In this document: piece by piece, positions 44,354 through 51,711 of the stretch | Layout: every line of letters starts with the position of its first letter | Numbering within the stretch: position 1 is the first letter of the stretch | Assembly: GCF_943193195.1 (NCBI RefSeq) | Contig: NZ_CALPDG010000015.1 | Span: forward strand, 1 to 64,000 | Origin: Mediterraneibacter agrestimuris | GTDB taxonomy: Bacteria > Bacillota > Clostridia > Lachnospirales > Lachnospiraceae | DNA: 64,000 bases | Reading direction: 5' to 3' | Made by a program: the position numbers and the translations under genes | The notes under the pieces: model-generated | Told to the model about the DNA's origin: nothing | Database searches by the model: none | What the model saw: the letters and a program-made list of their open reading frames with translations, nothing else

Positions 44354-45781
44354 ATGGGATTTTTAGAATGGATGGGTTTTTCAAAACCCAGGGATGCACC
44401 AGAGGAACACAGGCCGGAGGAGGGCAGGACAGAGGAAAAACTGCCGGAGGTGACAGACAGTGTCCGGGATTCCGGACAGATGTTTTCCTTTGGGACGGCG
44501 AGCAGCGGGGAGCGTGTGGATGAGCAGTCTGCCATGCAGATCTCCACGGTGTATGCCTGTGTCCGCCTGCTTGCGGAAACAGTGGCTGCGCTGCCGCTCC
44601 ACCTATACCGGTACACGGATGGCGGGAAAGGGAAAGAAAGCGCCAGTGACCATCCGCTTTACCGGATCTTGTACCGGCAGCCCAACGATGAGATGAGCAG
44701 TTTTATCTGGCGGGAAACGATGATGACGCATCTGCTTTTGTGGGGCAACGCCTACTCCCAGATCATCCGGGATGGAAGGAACCAGGTCCTTGGCCTGTAT
44801 CCGCTGCTCCCGGAAAATGTGGAGGTGGACCGTGACGGGCAGGGAGAGCTTTACTATACCTACCATGCTTACACGGATGAAGTGCCGGGGGAGCAGAACC
44901 AGGATATCTATTTCCGGAAGGATGAAATCCTGCATATCCCAGGGCTTGGGTTTAACGGCCTTGTGGGATTTTCCCCGATTGCCATGATGAAGAACAGCCT
45001 CGGCACGACTCTGGCCGTGGAGAAGTACGGCGCCTCTTTCTTTAAGAACGGGGCGCAGCCAAGCGGCGTGCTGGAGCATCCGGGTGTCTTAAAAGACCCG
45101 CAGAAGATCAGGGATAACTGGACGGCAGTGTATGGCGGTGCCAATAACGCCCATAAGGTCGCCGTGTTGGAAGAGGGGATGTCGTACAAAGCGATCTCCC
45201 TGCCGCCGGAGGACAGCCAGTTCCTTTCCACCCGGCAGTTTGGCGTGGAGGAGATCTGCCGTATCTTCCGGGTGCCGCCCCACATGGTGCAGAGCCTGGA
45301 ACATGCCACGTTTTCCAACATCGAACACCAGTCGATCGATTTTGTGGTACACACGCTGACACCGTGGCTGGTGCGGTTCGAGCAGGCGATCATCAAAGAC
45401 CTGCTGCTTACGGAGGAGCAGGATGTGCTGTTCCCAAAATTCAACGTGGACGGGCTGCTCCGGGGCGATTACCAGAGCCGGATGAGTGGGTACGCCACGG
45501 GTATCAGCAATGGTTTCTTAAGTCCTAACGACATCCATCGCCTGGAGAACATGGACCTGATCCCGGCGGAGGAAGGCGGGGACGATTACTACCTGAACGG
45601 CGGGTATGTAAAACTTAAGGATGCCGGAAAATTCGCCCAGGTGAAGCAGGCGGCTGTGGGGCAGAACCAGCCGGGGGAAGAAAGACGGGAGCCGTCCGAA
45701 GAGGAGGAGACACCTGACAGTGAGAACAGGCGGAGTGAGAGTACGCCGCAAAAACCGAAAGAAAGGAAACGGAAACGATGA
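44354..45781 (+). CDS. Portal protein, HK97 family
   Basis: A 475-residue portal, forming the 12-fold ring through which DNA enters the head. Typical segments: ISTVYACVRLLAETVAALPL, SSFIWRETMMTHLLLWGNAY, YGASFFKNGAQPSGVLEHPG and FGVEEICRIFRVPPHMVQSL. A Gln/Glu-rich tail follows residue 430. ATG 44354 follows GGAGGGG; its stop overlaps the protease start. Confidence 0.95.
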   Translation: MGFLEWMGFSKPRDAPEEHRPEEGRTEEKLPEVTDSVRDSGQMFSFGTASSGERVDEQSAMQISTVYACVRLLAETVAALPLHLYRYTDGGKGKESASDHPLYRILYRQPNDEMSSFIWRETMMTHLLLWGNAYSQIIRDGRNQVLGLYPLLPENVEVDRDGQGELYYTYHAYTDEVPGEQNQDIYFRKDEILHIPGLGFNGLVGFSPIAMMKNSLGTTLAVEKYGASFFKNGAQPSGVLEHPGVLKDPQKIRDNWTAVYGGANNAHKVAVLEEGMSYKAISLPPEDSQFLSTRQFGVEEICRIFRVPPHMVQSLEHATFSNIEHQSIDFVVHTLTPWLVRFEQAIIKDLLLTEEQDVLFPKFNVDGLLRGDYQSRMSGYATGISNGFLSPNDIHRLENMDLIPAEEGGDDYYLNGGYVKLKDAGKFAQVKQAAVGQNQPGEERREPSEEEETPDSENRRSESTPQKPKERKRKR

Positions 45782-46617
45782 AGAAATTCTGGAACTGGAT
45801 TCATAATGAAGCCGGGGAACGGGTGCTCCGTCTGGAAGGCCCGATTGATGAGGAGTCCTTCTGGGGGGATGAGGCAACGCCGAAGGCATTCCGTGAAGAG
45901 CTGGAAGCAGGCAGCGGGGATATTACCGTCTGGATCAATTCACCAGGCGGAAATGTGTTCGCTGCAGCAGAGATTTACACGATGCTCCGGGATTACAAGG
46001 GGGCAGTCACCGTCAAGATTGATGCGGTTGCAGCTTCCGCTGCCTCCGTGGTAGCGATGGCTGGAAGCAGAGTCCTGATGTCCCCGGTGGCAATGCTGAT
46101 GGTGCATGACCCGTCAACCATTGCCTTTGGGAATACCAAGGACATGGAAAAAGCAATCCATACTCTTAACGAGGTAAAGGAAAGCATCATCAATGCCTAC
46201 GCTGCCAAGAGCGGGCTGTCCCACAGCCGCATTTCCAATCTCATGTCCAATGAAACGTGGATGAATGCGAAGAAAGCGGTGGAGCTTGGGTTTGCAGACG
46301 AAATCCTCTTTGATGACGCAGAGCCGGAAAAAGAGGAAGAGGGGGAAGAGGAAGAGACAGAGGAGGAAGAGGAGCAGCCGGGTATCCATCTGGAGGCACA
46401 GCTTTATTCCACCAGACAGATGGGGCTTACGATCCTGAACCGCCTTGGCGTAGGCAATGGGAAACCTCCTGGGAAGCCGCCTTTGGATACACACACGGAG
46501 CCCCCCGGACCGGGAGAAGATAAACCGCCGCATCCGGTCATCAGCATGGACGGCACAACGGAAGATGGCAGTGTGCCATATCTGATCTTAGAAAAACAGC
46601 TGGAGTGCTTGAAGTAA
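45778..46617 (+). CDS. ClpP-like prohead protease
   Basis: A 279-residue S14-type protease that trims the capsid during maturation. SGDITVWINSPGGNVFAAAE (oxyanion loop), AVAASAASVVAMAGSRVLMS (nucleophile Ser) and MLMVHDPSTIAFGN (catalytic His) are clear; the Asp lies further on. A Glu-rich tail and Pro-rich end follow the catalytic domain. Its start ATGA overlaps the portal stop. Confidence 0.92.
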   Translation: MKKFWNWIHNEAGERVLRLEGPIDEESFWGDEATPKAFREELEAGSGDITVWINSPGGNVFAAAEIYTMLRDYKGAVTVKIDAVAASAASVVAMAGSRVLMSPVAMLMVHDPSTIAFGNTKDMEKAIHTLNEVKESIINAYAAKSGLSHSRISNLMSNETWMNAKKAVELGFADEILFDDAEPEKEEEGEEEETEEEEEQPGIHLEAQLYSTRQMGLTILNRLGVGNGKPPGKPPLDTHTEPPGPGEDKPPHPVISMDGTTEDGSVPYLILEKQLECLK

Positions 46618-46697
46618 GGCAAAAGCCTGAAACAAACAGTTCCGGCTATTTTTATGCCCTAAAACCAGCAAACACATTTTTTATGGAGGAAATGACG

Positions 46698-47915
46698 ATG
46701 AGTAAGATTCTTGAACTGAGAAGCAAACGCAACACCCTCTGGGAGCAGACGAAGGCATTCCTGGAGCAGCACCGCGGGGAGAACGGCCTTGTAGCTGCCG
46801 ACGCGGTGGAGCAGTACAACAAAATGGCCCAGGAGGTCAAAGACCTGGGTGCAGAGATCGAGCGCCTGGAGCAGCAGGCAGAGATTGACGCCAGACTGTC
46901 GACCCCGACTTCCAATCCGGTACACGGCAATCCGAAGAACGGAAACCCGAAGGATAAGGGCACCAGCCCGACCGGGACTGAGGAATACCGGAATGCGTTC
47001 TGGGATATGATCCGCAGCCGCGGCAACTATGGCGAGGTGAGGAACGCCCTGTCTGTCGGTGTGGACACGGAGGGCGGATACACTGTACCGGATGAGTTTG
47101 AAAAGAAGCTGGTGGAGGCGCTGGAGGAGAACAACATCTTCCGCGGCATGGCAACGGTCATCCGTACCAGCTCCGGCACCCGCAAGATCCCGGTGGCGGA
47201 GGATACCGGGGAGGCAAGCTGGATCGATGAGGGGGAGGAAATCCCGGAGAGCGATACCACGTTTGGGCAGACCATGCTGTCGGCATACAAGCTGGGTACC
47301 ATGATCAAGGTTTCCAATGAACTCCTGAACGATTCCGCTTTTGACCTGGCGACTTATATCGCCCGCCGTTTTGGCGTGCGTATGGGTAACGCGGAGGAGA
47401 AGGCGTTCCTTACCGGGGACGGCGTGGGCAAGCCGCTGGGTATCCTGGACGATGCCGGGGCAAAGGTGGGTGTGACTACGGCAGCCCAGACGAAGCTGAC
47501 CTTTGATGAAATCTTTTATCTGTACTACGCACTGAAAGCGCCGTACCGCAAGAAAGCGGAGTTTCTGTGCAATGAGGCGGTGGTGCTGCAGCTGATGACC
47601 TTAAAGGACAACAATGGAAACTATATCTGGAAACCGGGCCTTGAGATCGGGAAGCCGGATACCCTGTTAAACCGTCCGCTTAAGACCTCTGCCTTCATGC
47701 CGGCCGTGGCAGCAGGGAACAAGGTGCTGGCTTTTGGCGACTACAGCTATTACTGGATCGCAGACCGCCAGAACCGTACCTTCCGCAGGCTGAATGAGCT
47801 GTATGCCCGCACCGACCAGGTAGGTTTCCTCACTACGCAGCGTGTGGACGGAAAGCTGATCCTGCCGGAAGCGGTGCAGGTGCTCCAGATGAAGGCCAGC
47901 ACAGCCGGCGCATAA
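46698..47915 (+). CDS. Major capsid protein, HK97 fold
   Basis: A 405-residue capsid protein. Residues 1-100 form a coiled-coil delta/scaffold domain (MSKILELRSKRNTLWEQTKA). The mature domain begins near ALSVGVDTEGGYTVPDEFEK, followed by IRTSSGTRKIPVAEDTGEAS, GTMIKVSNELLNDSAFDLAT, FLTGDGVGKPLGILDD and the end DRQNRTFRRLNELYARTDQV, typical of the phage_capsid family. Cleavage after the delta domain by the upstream protease is expected. GGAGGAA is 7 bp before ATG 46698. Confidence 0.95.
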   Translation: MSKILELRSKRNTLWEQTKAFLEQHRGENGLVAADAVEQYNKMAQEVKDLGAEIERLEQQAEIDARLSTPTSNPVHGNPKNGNPKDKGTSPTGTEEYRNAFWDMIRSRGNYGEVRNALSVGVDTEGGYTVPDEFEKKLVEALEENNIFRGMATVIRTSSGTRKIPVAEDTGEASWIDEGEEIPESDTTFGQTMLSAYKLGTMIKVSNELLNDSAFDLATYIARRFGVRMGNAEEKAFLTGDGVGKPLGILDDAGAKVGVTTAAQTKLTFDEIFYLYYALKAPYRKKAEFLCNEAVVLQLMTLKDNNGNYIWKPGLEIGKPDTLLNRPLKTSAFMPAVAAGNKVLAFGDYSYYWIADRQNRTFRRLNELYARTDQVGFLTTQRVDGKLILPEAVQVLQMKASTAGA

Positions 47916-47933
47916 GGAAAGGGGGATACGGCC

Positions 47934-48272
47934 ATGGCACTGGTTTCGCTTGGGGAAGCCAAGGCATATCTGCGGGTGGATTCTTCGGATGAGGATGCCA
48001 TGGTCGGCATCCTCTTAGCTTCTGCCGGAAAGCTGTGTGCGGATGTGGCGCGGCTCTCGGATGGGCAGTGGGCGGCAGTAAACAGCACGGGAAATGAAAA
48101 TGGCACGGCAGGGTATACAGCGGAGGAACTTTCCCGGATACGGGAAGTGATGAAGGCGGCGGTGCTGTATGCCCTTGCCTATCTGTATGAACACCGGGAG
48201 GAAGCGGACCATCACGGGCTCACCCTGACACTGCGGTCCCTCCTGTTTTCCATCCGGGAAGGGGTGCTTTAA
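47934..48272 (+). CDS. Head-tail connector (gp6-like)
   Basis: A 112-residue helical protein, SLGEAKAYLRVDSSDEDAMV, GILLASAGKLCADVARLSDG, ending LRSLLFSIREGVL; matches phage gp6-like head-tail connectors that sit under the portal. GGGGGATACGG precedes the ATG. Position after the capsid is the usual one. Confidence 0.85.
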   Translation: MALVSLGEAKAYLRVDSSDEDAMVGILLASAGKLCADVARLSDGQWAAVNSTGNENGTAGYTAEELSRIREVMKAAVLYALAYLYEHREEADHHGLTLTLRSLLFSIREGVL

Positions 48273-48286
48273 AGGGAGGGGCGGAT

Positions 48287-48619
48287 GTGGAGATTTCAAA
48301 ATTAAATGAGCGCATTGTGATTGAAAAGAATGCGGTAACTGTGGATGCCATCGGCAACCACAGGAACACCTGGACGGACTATTTTTCCTGTTATGCTTAT
48401 GCCTCCACCTATCAGGCAGAGGAGAAAGAAGAGGCAGCCGCAACGGAGGAGCGTTCCATCACCTTTACGGTGCGCTGGTGCAGTGAGACGTCTGTGGTCA
48501 CTTCCACAGGCTTCCGTGTGAGGTTCCGGGGCGAGGCTTACGACATTGAAGCGGTGGACCTGATGAATTACCAGAAGAAGGAGGTCCGGTTCAAATGCAG
48601 GAGGGAAGCAAGACCATGA
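48287..48619 (+). CDS. Head closure/head-tail adaptor protein
   Basis: A 110-residue beta-rich protein: ISKLNERIVIEKNAVTVDAI, TWTDYFSCYAYASTYQAEEK and FRVRFRGEAYDIEAVDLMNY match SPP1 gp16-like head-tail joining proteins. The GTG at 48287 follows GGGAGGGG; an ATG two bases earlier is in another frame. Confidence 0.85.
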   Translation: MEISKLNERIVIEKNAVTVDAIGNHRNTWTDYFSCYAYASTYQAEEKEEAAATEERSITFTVRWCSETSVVTSTGFRVRFRGEAYDIEAVDLMNYQKKEVRFKCRREARP

Positions 48620-48638
48620 GAAAGGGAGGTAACGGCCT

Positions 48639-49016
48639 ATGGCAAAAAGGATACCGGCAGACCAGCTTTCCAGTGAGATCCTATCCGCGCTGGAAGAGTA
48701 TAAGAAGGTGACGGACGAAGTGGTGAAAACAGCGGTGAATTCCGTATCAAAAGAGACAAAGGCGATGGCGCAGGCCGGCTCCCCGGTCAGGTCCGGCGGC
48801 TACCAGAAGGGCTGGGCGGTCAAAAAGACCTCGGAGAAAACCGGGCAGGTCAGCGTTACCGTATATAACCGTACCAAGCCGGGGCTGACACACCTTCTGG
48901 AGAAAGGCCACGCCAGGAGGGGCGGGGGACGTGTGGCAGGAAAGCCGCATATCGCCCCGGCGGAAGCGTATGCGGTGAATGAACTGGAAGCGGCGATCAA
49001 AAGGGGGTTATCGTGA
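48639..49016 (+). CDS. HK97 gp10-like tail component
   Basis: A 125-residue protein: TDEVVKTAVNSVSKETKAMA, SPVRSGGYQKGWAVKKTSEK and LLEKGHARRGGGRVAGKPHI (conserved gp10 segment). It belongs to the neck/tail connection. GGGAGGTAACGG precedes the ATG; the stop overlaps the next start. Confidence 0.88.
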   Translation: MAKRIPADQLSSEILSALEEYKKVTDEVVKTAVNSVSKETKAMAQAGSPVRSGGYQKGWAVKKTSEKTGQVSVTVYNRTKPGLTHLLEKGHARRGGGRVAGKPHIAPAEAYAVNELEAAIKRGLS

Positions 49017-49333
49017 TGGATTATGAAACGATTGCAGCTATGTTAGAGGGCACGGGGCTACCCTTCGCTTATCACCACTTTGCGGAAGGGGAGTCGCCAC
49101 AGCCTCCTTTTCTCTGCTACCTGACACCCGGCAGCAGCAACTTTGCGGCAGACGGAAAGGTTTACTTCAAAGTAAAGCAGCTGGACGTGGAACTCTATAC
49201 GGACAGGAAGGCACCGGAACTGGAAGAACGGCTGGAGGCGGCTTTTGACGCTTACGGCCTGTTCTATGAAAAATCGGAAACCTACATTGAGTCCGAGAAA
49301 CTGTACGAAGTGATTTATGAAATGGAGGTATGA
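49016..49333 (+). CDS. Tail terminator-like protein
   Basis: A 105-residue protein, MDYETIAAMLEGTGLPFAYH, FLCYLTPGSSNFAADGKVYF, VKQLDVELYTDRKAPELEER. Size, position and the ELYTDRK strand fit tail terminator/completion proteins that cap the tail tube. GGGGG precedes ATG 49016, which overlaps the previous stop. Confidence 0.75.
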   Translation: MDYETIAAMLEGTGLPFAYHHFAEGESPQPPFLCYLTPGSSNFAADGKVYFKVKQLDVELYTDRKAPELEERLEAAFDAYGLFYEKSETYIESEKLYEVIYEMEV

Positions 49334-49338
49334 AAGCG

Positions 49339-49932
49339 ATGGGGAACAAAGTCAAATATAATCTGAAAAATGTCCATGCCGCACGGCTTACGGAAACGGT
49401 GGCAGACGGAGAAACCACCTTTACCTACGCTGCACCAAAGGCAATCCCTGGTGCGGTCAGTATCAGCCTGGATGCGGAGGGGGAATCCAGCCCGTTCTAT
49501 GCGGACGGAATCGTGTATTTCCGTTCTGTGACCAACAACGGATACAGCGGGGATTTGGAGATTGCACTGATCCCGGAGTGGTTCCGCACAGAAATCCTGC
49601 AGGAGGAACTGGATGGCAAGGGCGTCCTGGTGGAAAACAGCGGCGTCGGGGAGAGCGTGAAGTTCGCCCTGCTCTTTGAGTTTGACGGGGATGTAAACGC
49701 CATCCGCCATGTGCTGTATAACTGCAGCGCATCCCGCCCGTCCATTGAGTCTGAAACGAAAGAGGACACCATTGAACCGGGGACAGAAACGCTGTCCATT
49801 ACGGCAGACCCGCGTTCTGACGGGCTGGTAAAGGCCAGGACAGGCGATACCACGGACAAGGAGGCATATACAAACTGGTATAAATCGGTGTATCTGCCAA
49901 CGGAAAAAGAGGCAGGGCAGGAAGGAGCGTAA
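49339..49932 (+). CDS. Major tail tube protein
   Basis: A 197-residue protein of the phage phi13/TP901 major tail type: NKVKYNLKNVHAARLTETVA, PKAIPGAVSISLDAEGESSP, FYADGIVYFRSVTNNGYSGD and LFEFDGDVNAIRHVLYNCSA. It forms the tail tube around the tape measure. ATG 49339 is preferred to ATG 49330, which touches the GGAGG site. Confidence 0.9.
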   Translation: MGNKVKYNLKNVHAARLTETVADGETTFTYAAPKAIPGAVSISLDAEGESSPFYADGIVYFRSVTNNGYSGDLEIALIPEWFRTEILQEELDGKGVLVENSGVGESVKFALLFEFDGDVNAIRHVLYNCSASRPSIESETKEDTIEPGTETLSITADPRSDGLVKARTGDTTDKEAYTNWYKSVYLPTEKEAGQEGA

Positions 49933-49935
49933 AAG

Positions 49936-50310
49936 ATGCTGAAACGGGAAATTGAAATTTGTGGGAAGAAGGTGGCCTTCCGGTCATCGGCCACCATCCC
50001 CCGCCTGTACCGGGCGAAGTTTAAACGTGATATTTTCAAAGACCTTACCAAGCTGGAGAAATCCTACAAAGGAAAGACCGAGGAAGGGGAGGAGTTCCAG
50101 ATCGAGGACCTGGAGATCTTCGAGAACGTGGCTTATATCATGGCCTACCATGCGGACAACTCCATCCCACCGACCATTGAGGAGTGGCTGGACCAGTTTG
50201 ATATGTTCTCCATCTATGAGGTGCTGCCGCAGATCCTGGAACTGTGGGGCCAGAATATGATGGTGGAGGTACAGGCAAAAAAAGAGTTGGCAGGAGTACA
50301 AGGGAAATGA
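49936..50310 (+). CDS. Tail assembly chaperone G
   Basis: A 124-residue protein, EICGKKVAFRSSATIPRLYR, FENVAYIMAYHADNSIPPTI, EEWLDQFDMFSIYEVLPQIL, matching siphophage gpG-like tail assembly chaperones that hold the tape measure before tube assembly. It ends KKELAGVQGK. Near its end lies a slippery run that can produce the longer GT protein. Confidence 0.85.
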   Translation: MLKREIEICGKKVAFRSSATIPRLYRAKFKRDIFKDLTKLEKSYKGKTEEGEEFQIEDLEIFENVAYIMAYHADNSIPPTIEEWLDQFDMFSIYEVLPQILELWGQNMMVEVQAKKELAGVQGK

Positions 50311-50480
50311 CCACGCCCCTGTTCCTCCTGCGGAGTGTAGAACTTGGCATTTCGATTTCTGACCTCGACCTGCTCACGGTCGGGCTCGTCATTGATATGT
50401 GGACAGAAAAAGCCAATGACGGTGCAAAGTATGAAAAGGTGGCCCGTGAGGCTGTGCAGGCGGATTTTGATGCCTTCTGA
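49936..50480 (+). CDS. Tail assembly chaperone GT, made by -1 frameshift
   Basis: A -1 shift at A-AAA-AAA (50277-50283, phased GCA AAA AAA in the G frame) would continue the chain as RVGRSTREMTTPLFLLRSVE and ELGISISDLDLLTVGLVIDM to 50480, adding about 66 residues. The T part resembles the conserved second reading frame of this phage gene pair. It has no ribosome site of its own, which supports frameshift expression. Programmed shifting at this gene pair is established in lambda and many siphophages. Confidence 0.75.
50277..50283 (+). promoter_or_regulatory. Slippery heptamer for -1 ribosomal frameshift
   Basis: A-AAA-AAA in X-XXY-YYZ phase within the G chaperone gene, 28 bp before its stop codon. 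Confidence 0.75.
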
Positions 50481-50485
50481 TACAA

Positions 50486-50517
50486 ATAATCCCACAGGGG
50501 GATTCCTGTGGGATTAT
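50486..50517. terminator. Bidirectional terminator between tail chaperone and abi genes
   Basis: ATAATCCCACAGG (50486-50498) pairs perfectly with CCTGTGGGATTAT (50505-50517), a 13-bp stem with a 6-base loop between two convergent genes; the minus-strand stop codon lies in the stem. Confidence 0.8.
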
Positions 50518-51449
50518 ATACGGTATCTCGTTATGTCTTTCCAGTTGGAAGGGAAGCCCATCATGGAAAGAAGCGAATTTTCACTGATCTGGCTGCTGCT
50601 TTTGGTGTATTTACGCAGGATGTGGATCATCGCGCGTTTGAATTCCAGGAAATCCTGCTTCGGAAGAAGGTAACGGAAGGCAACCACTAACCCAAACAGG
50701 TCACGTTTGCCGAGCAGGTACTGATTTCCTTTTTTGGCGATTCCAAGTTTTTCATGCAGTACGGTATCTGGAAAATCAATCTGTATCCGGAAAGAATACA
50801 GCCGTTCATTATGGGCGCAGACGTTGCGGAACAGTGTAAGGATTTTCAGGTACCTCTCCAGATCCTTTTCATTCACGCCTGGAAATTCCTTGCTGATATC
50901 ACTCTGCATCTGGAATGGAAGCAATGTGTAAAATTTTGATATTTGTCCGTATGTAAGGGCATTGACCAGAACCCAGAGAGGGACATTGTGATACACGTTC
51001 CTTTGATGTACCAAATATTTATGTTCTTTGTTGCGGGTGGCATGGTATGTCAGCAGTTGTATCAGGTAAGCAATATCGGAAGCGTTCTTCCGGCTGTTGT
51101 TGTAGTTATTTGGATTCAGGTATGCGCTTTGCTGTTCTCCGTGTTTACTGCAGAAAGAATAGGAAACCAGCTGGCGGATTTTACATTCTATCTGGCATAG
51201 ATACCGAAACACAAGTTCCCGCAGGGAAAGGTCAAACTGATATAGGGCGAGCACATCTTCAAAAGAAGCATTGTTTTGGTAGATCCGGGTCATTGGATTG
51301 ATGAAAGGTGTTTTATAGCCGCCGATCAGGGAAAAATAACCGATGTTTTTGAGAACCGTTTTTGCGTATTCTGTATCGGCAATCTGCAATTGCTTTTCAT
51401 CCACCAGTTTGTCGATCTGCTCATCGTATGTTAGAAATGGCTTTGCCAC
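50514..51449 (-). CDS. Abi_2-family (AbiD/AbiF-like) abortive infection protein
   Basis: A 311-residue HEPN-type protein of the Abi_2 family. N-terminus FLTYDEQIDKLVDEKQLQIA, then TVLKNIGYFSLIGGYKTPF; middle LYQFDLSLRELVFRYLCQIE; near residue 220 the HEPN motif RNVCAHNERLYSF (R-x4-H), probably the RNase site. Such proteins stop infection by other phages through cell shutdown. GTG 51449 follows AAGGAGG on the minus strand. It lies in the tail operon in opposite orientation, with its own promoter and a structured upstream RNA, the layout of an Abi toxin with RNA partner. Confidence 0.85.
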   Translation of the reverse strand: MAKPFLTYDEQIDKLVDEKQLQIADTEYAKTVLKNIGYFSLIGGYKTPFINPMTRIYQNNASFEDVLALYQFDLSLRELVFRYLCQIECKIRQLVSYSFCSKHGEQQSAYLNPNNYNNSRKNASDIAYLIQLLTYHATRNKEHKYLVHQRNVYHNVPLWVLVNALTYGQISKFYTLLPFQMQSDISKEFPGVNEKDLERYLKILTLFRNVCAHNERLYSFRIQIDFPDTVLHEKLGIAKKGNQYLLGKRDLFGLVVAFRYLLPKQDFLEFKRAMIHILRKYTKSSSQISENSLLSMMGFPSNWKDITRYRI

Positions 51450-51481
51450 AGTTGCTTCCTCCTTCCCGGCAAAATAAAAAA

Positions 51482-51542
51482 GGAGGGCCCTCAGGTCCTC
51501 CCCCGGTCTCAGTCCTCGCGAGTATCTGAAACCTGATCACTG
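51482..51542 (-). ncRNA. Candidate abiF-type structured RNA with terminator
   Basis: From the predicted start near 51542 the minus-strand transcript forms a hairpin GGTTTCAG (51533-51526) with CTGAGACC (51512-51505) around CTCGCGAG, then a terminator stem GGAGG...CCTCC followed by TTTTTTATTTT (51480-51471). It ends 25-30 bp before the abi start. A conserved RNA upstream of AbiF-type genes has been described (abiF RNA motif); this matches in place and general form. Confidence 0.65.
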
Positions 51543-51548
51543 GAATAA

Positions 51549-51577
51549 AGTCTACCATACGGACGGCTGAAAGTCAA
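51549..51577 (-). promoter_or_regulatory. Promoter for the RNA/abi unit
   Basis: On the minus strand TTGACT (51577-51572), 17 bp, TAGACT (51554-51549). It is the only good promoter upstream of the structured RNA and abi, so both are probably transcribed from it. Confidence 0.8.
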
Positions 51578-51658
51578 CAGCTTTTTCACAGTCCGGCAGA
51601 CTTCATTCCATAATGCAGTATATGTAAAAAACAAAAAAATATCCACAGATAGTTTAAA

Positions 51659-51685
51659 GGCTCGGAGAAATCCGGGCTTTTCTTT
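51659..51685 (+). terminator. Hairpin with T-run before the tape measure gene
   Basis: GGCTCGGA (51659-51666), loop GAAA, TCCGGGCT (51671-51678), then TTTTCTTTT. It precedes the tape measure ribosome site by about 15 bp, so late transcripts must pass it or start after it. Confidence 0.65.
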
Positions 51686-51711
51686 TGCACATTTTTGGGA
51701 GGTGAGGAACA

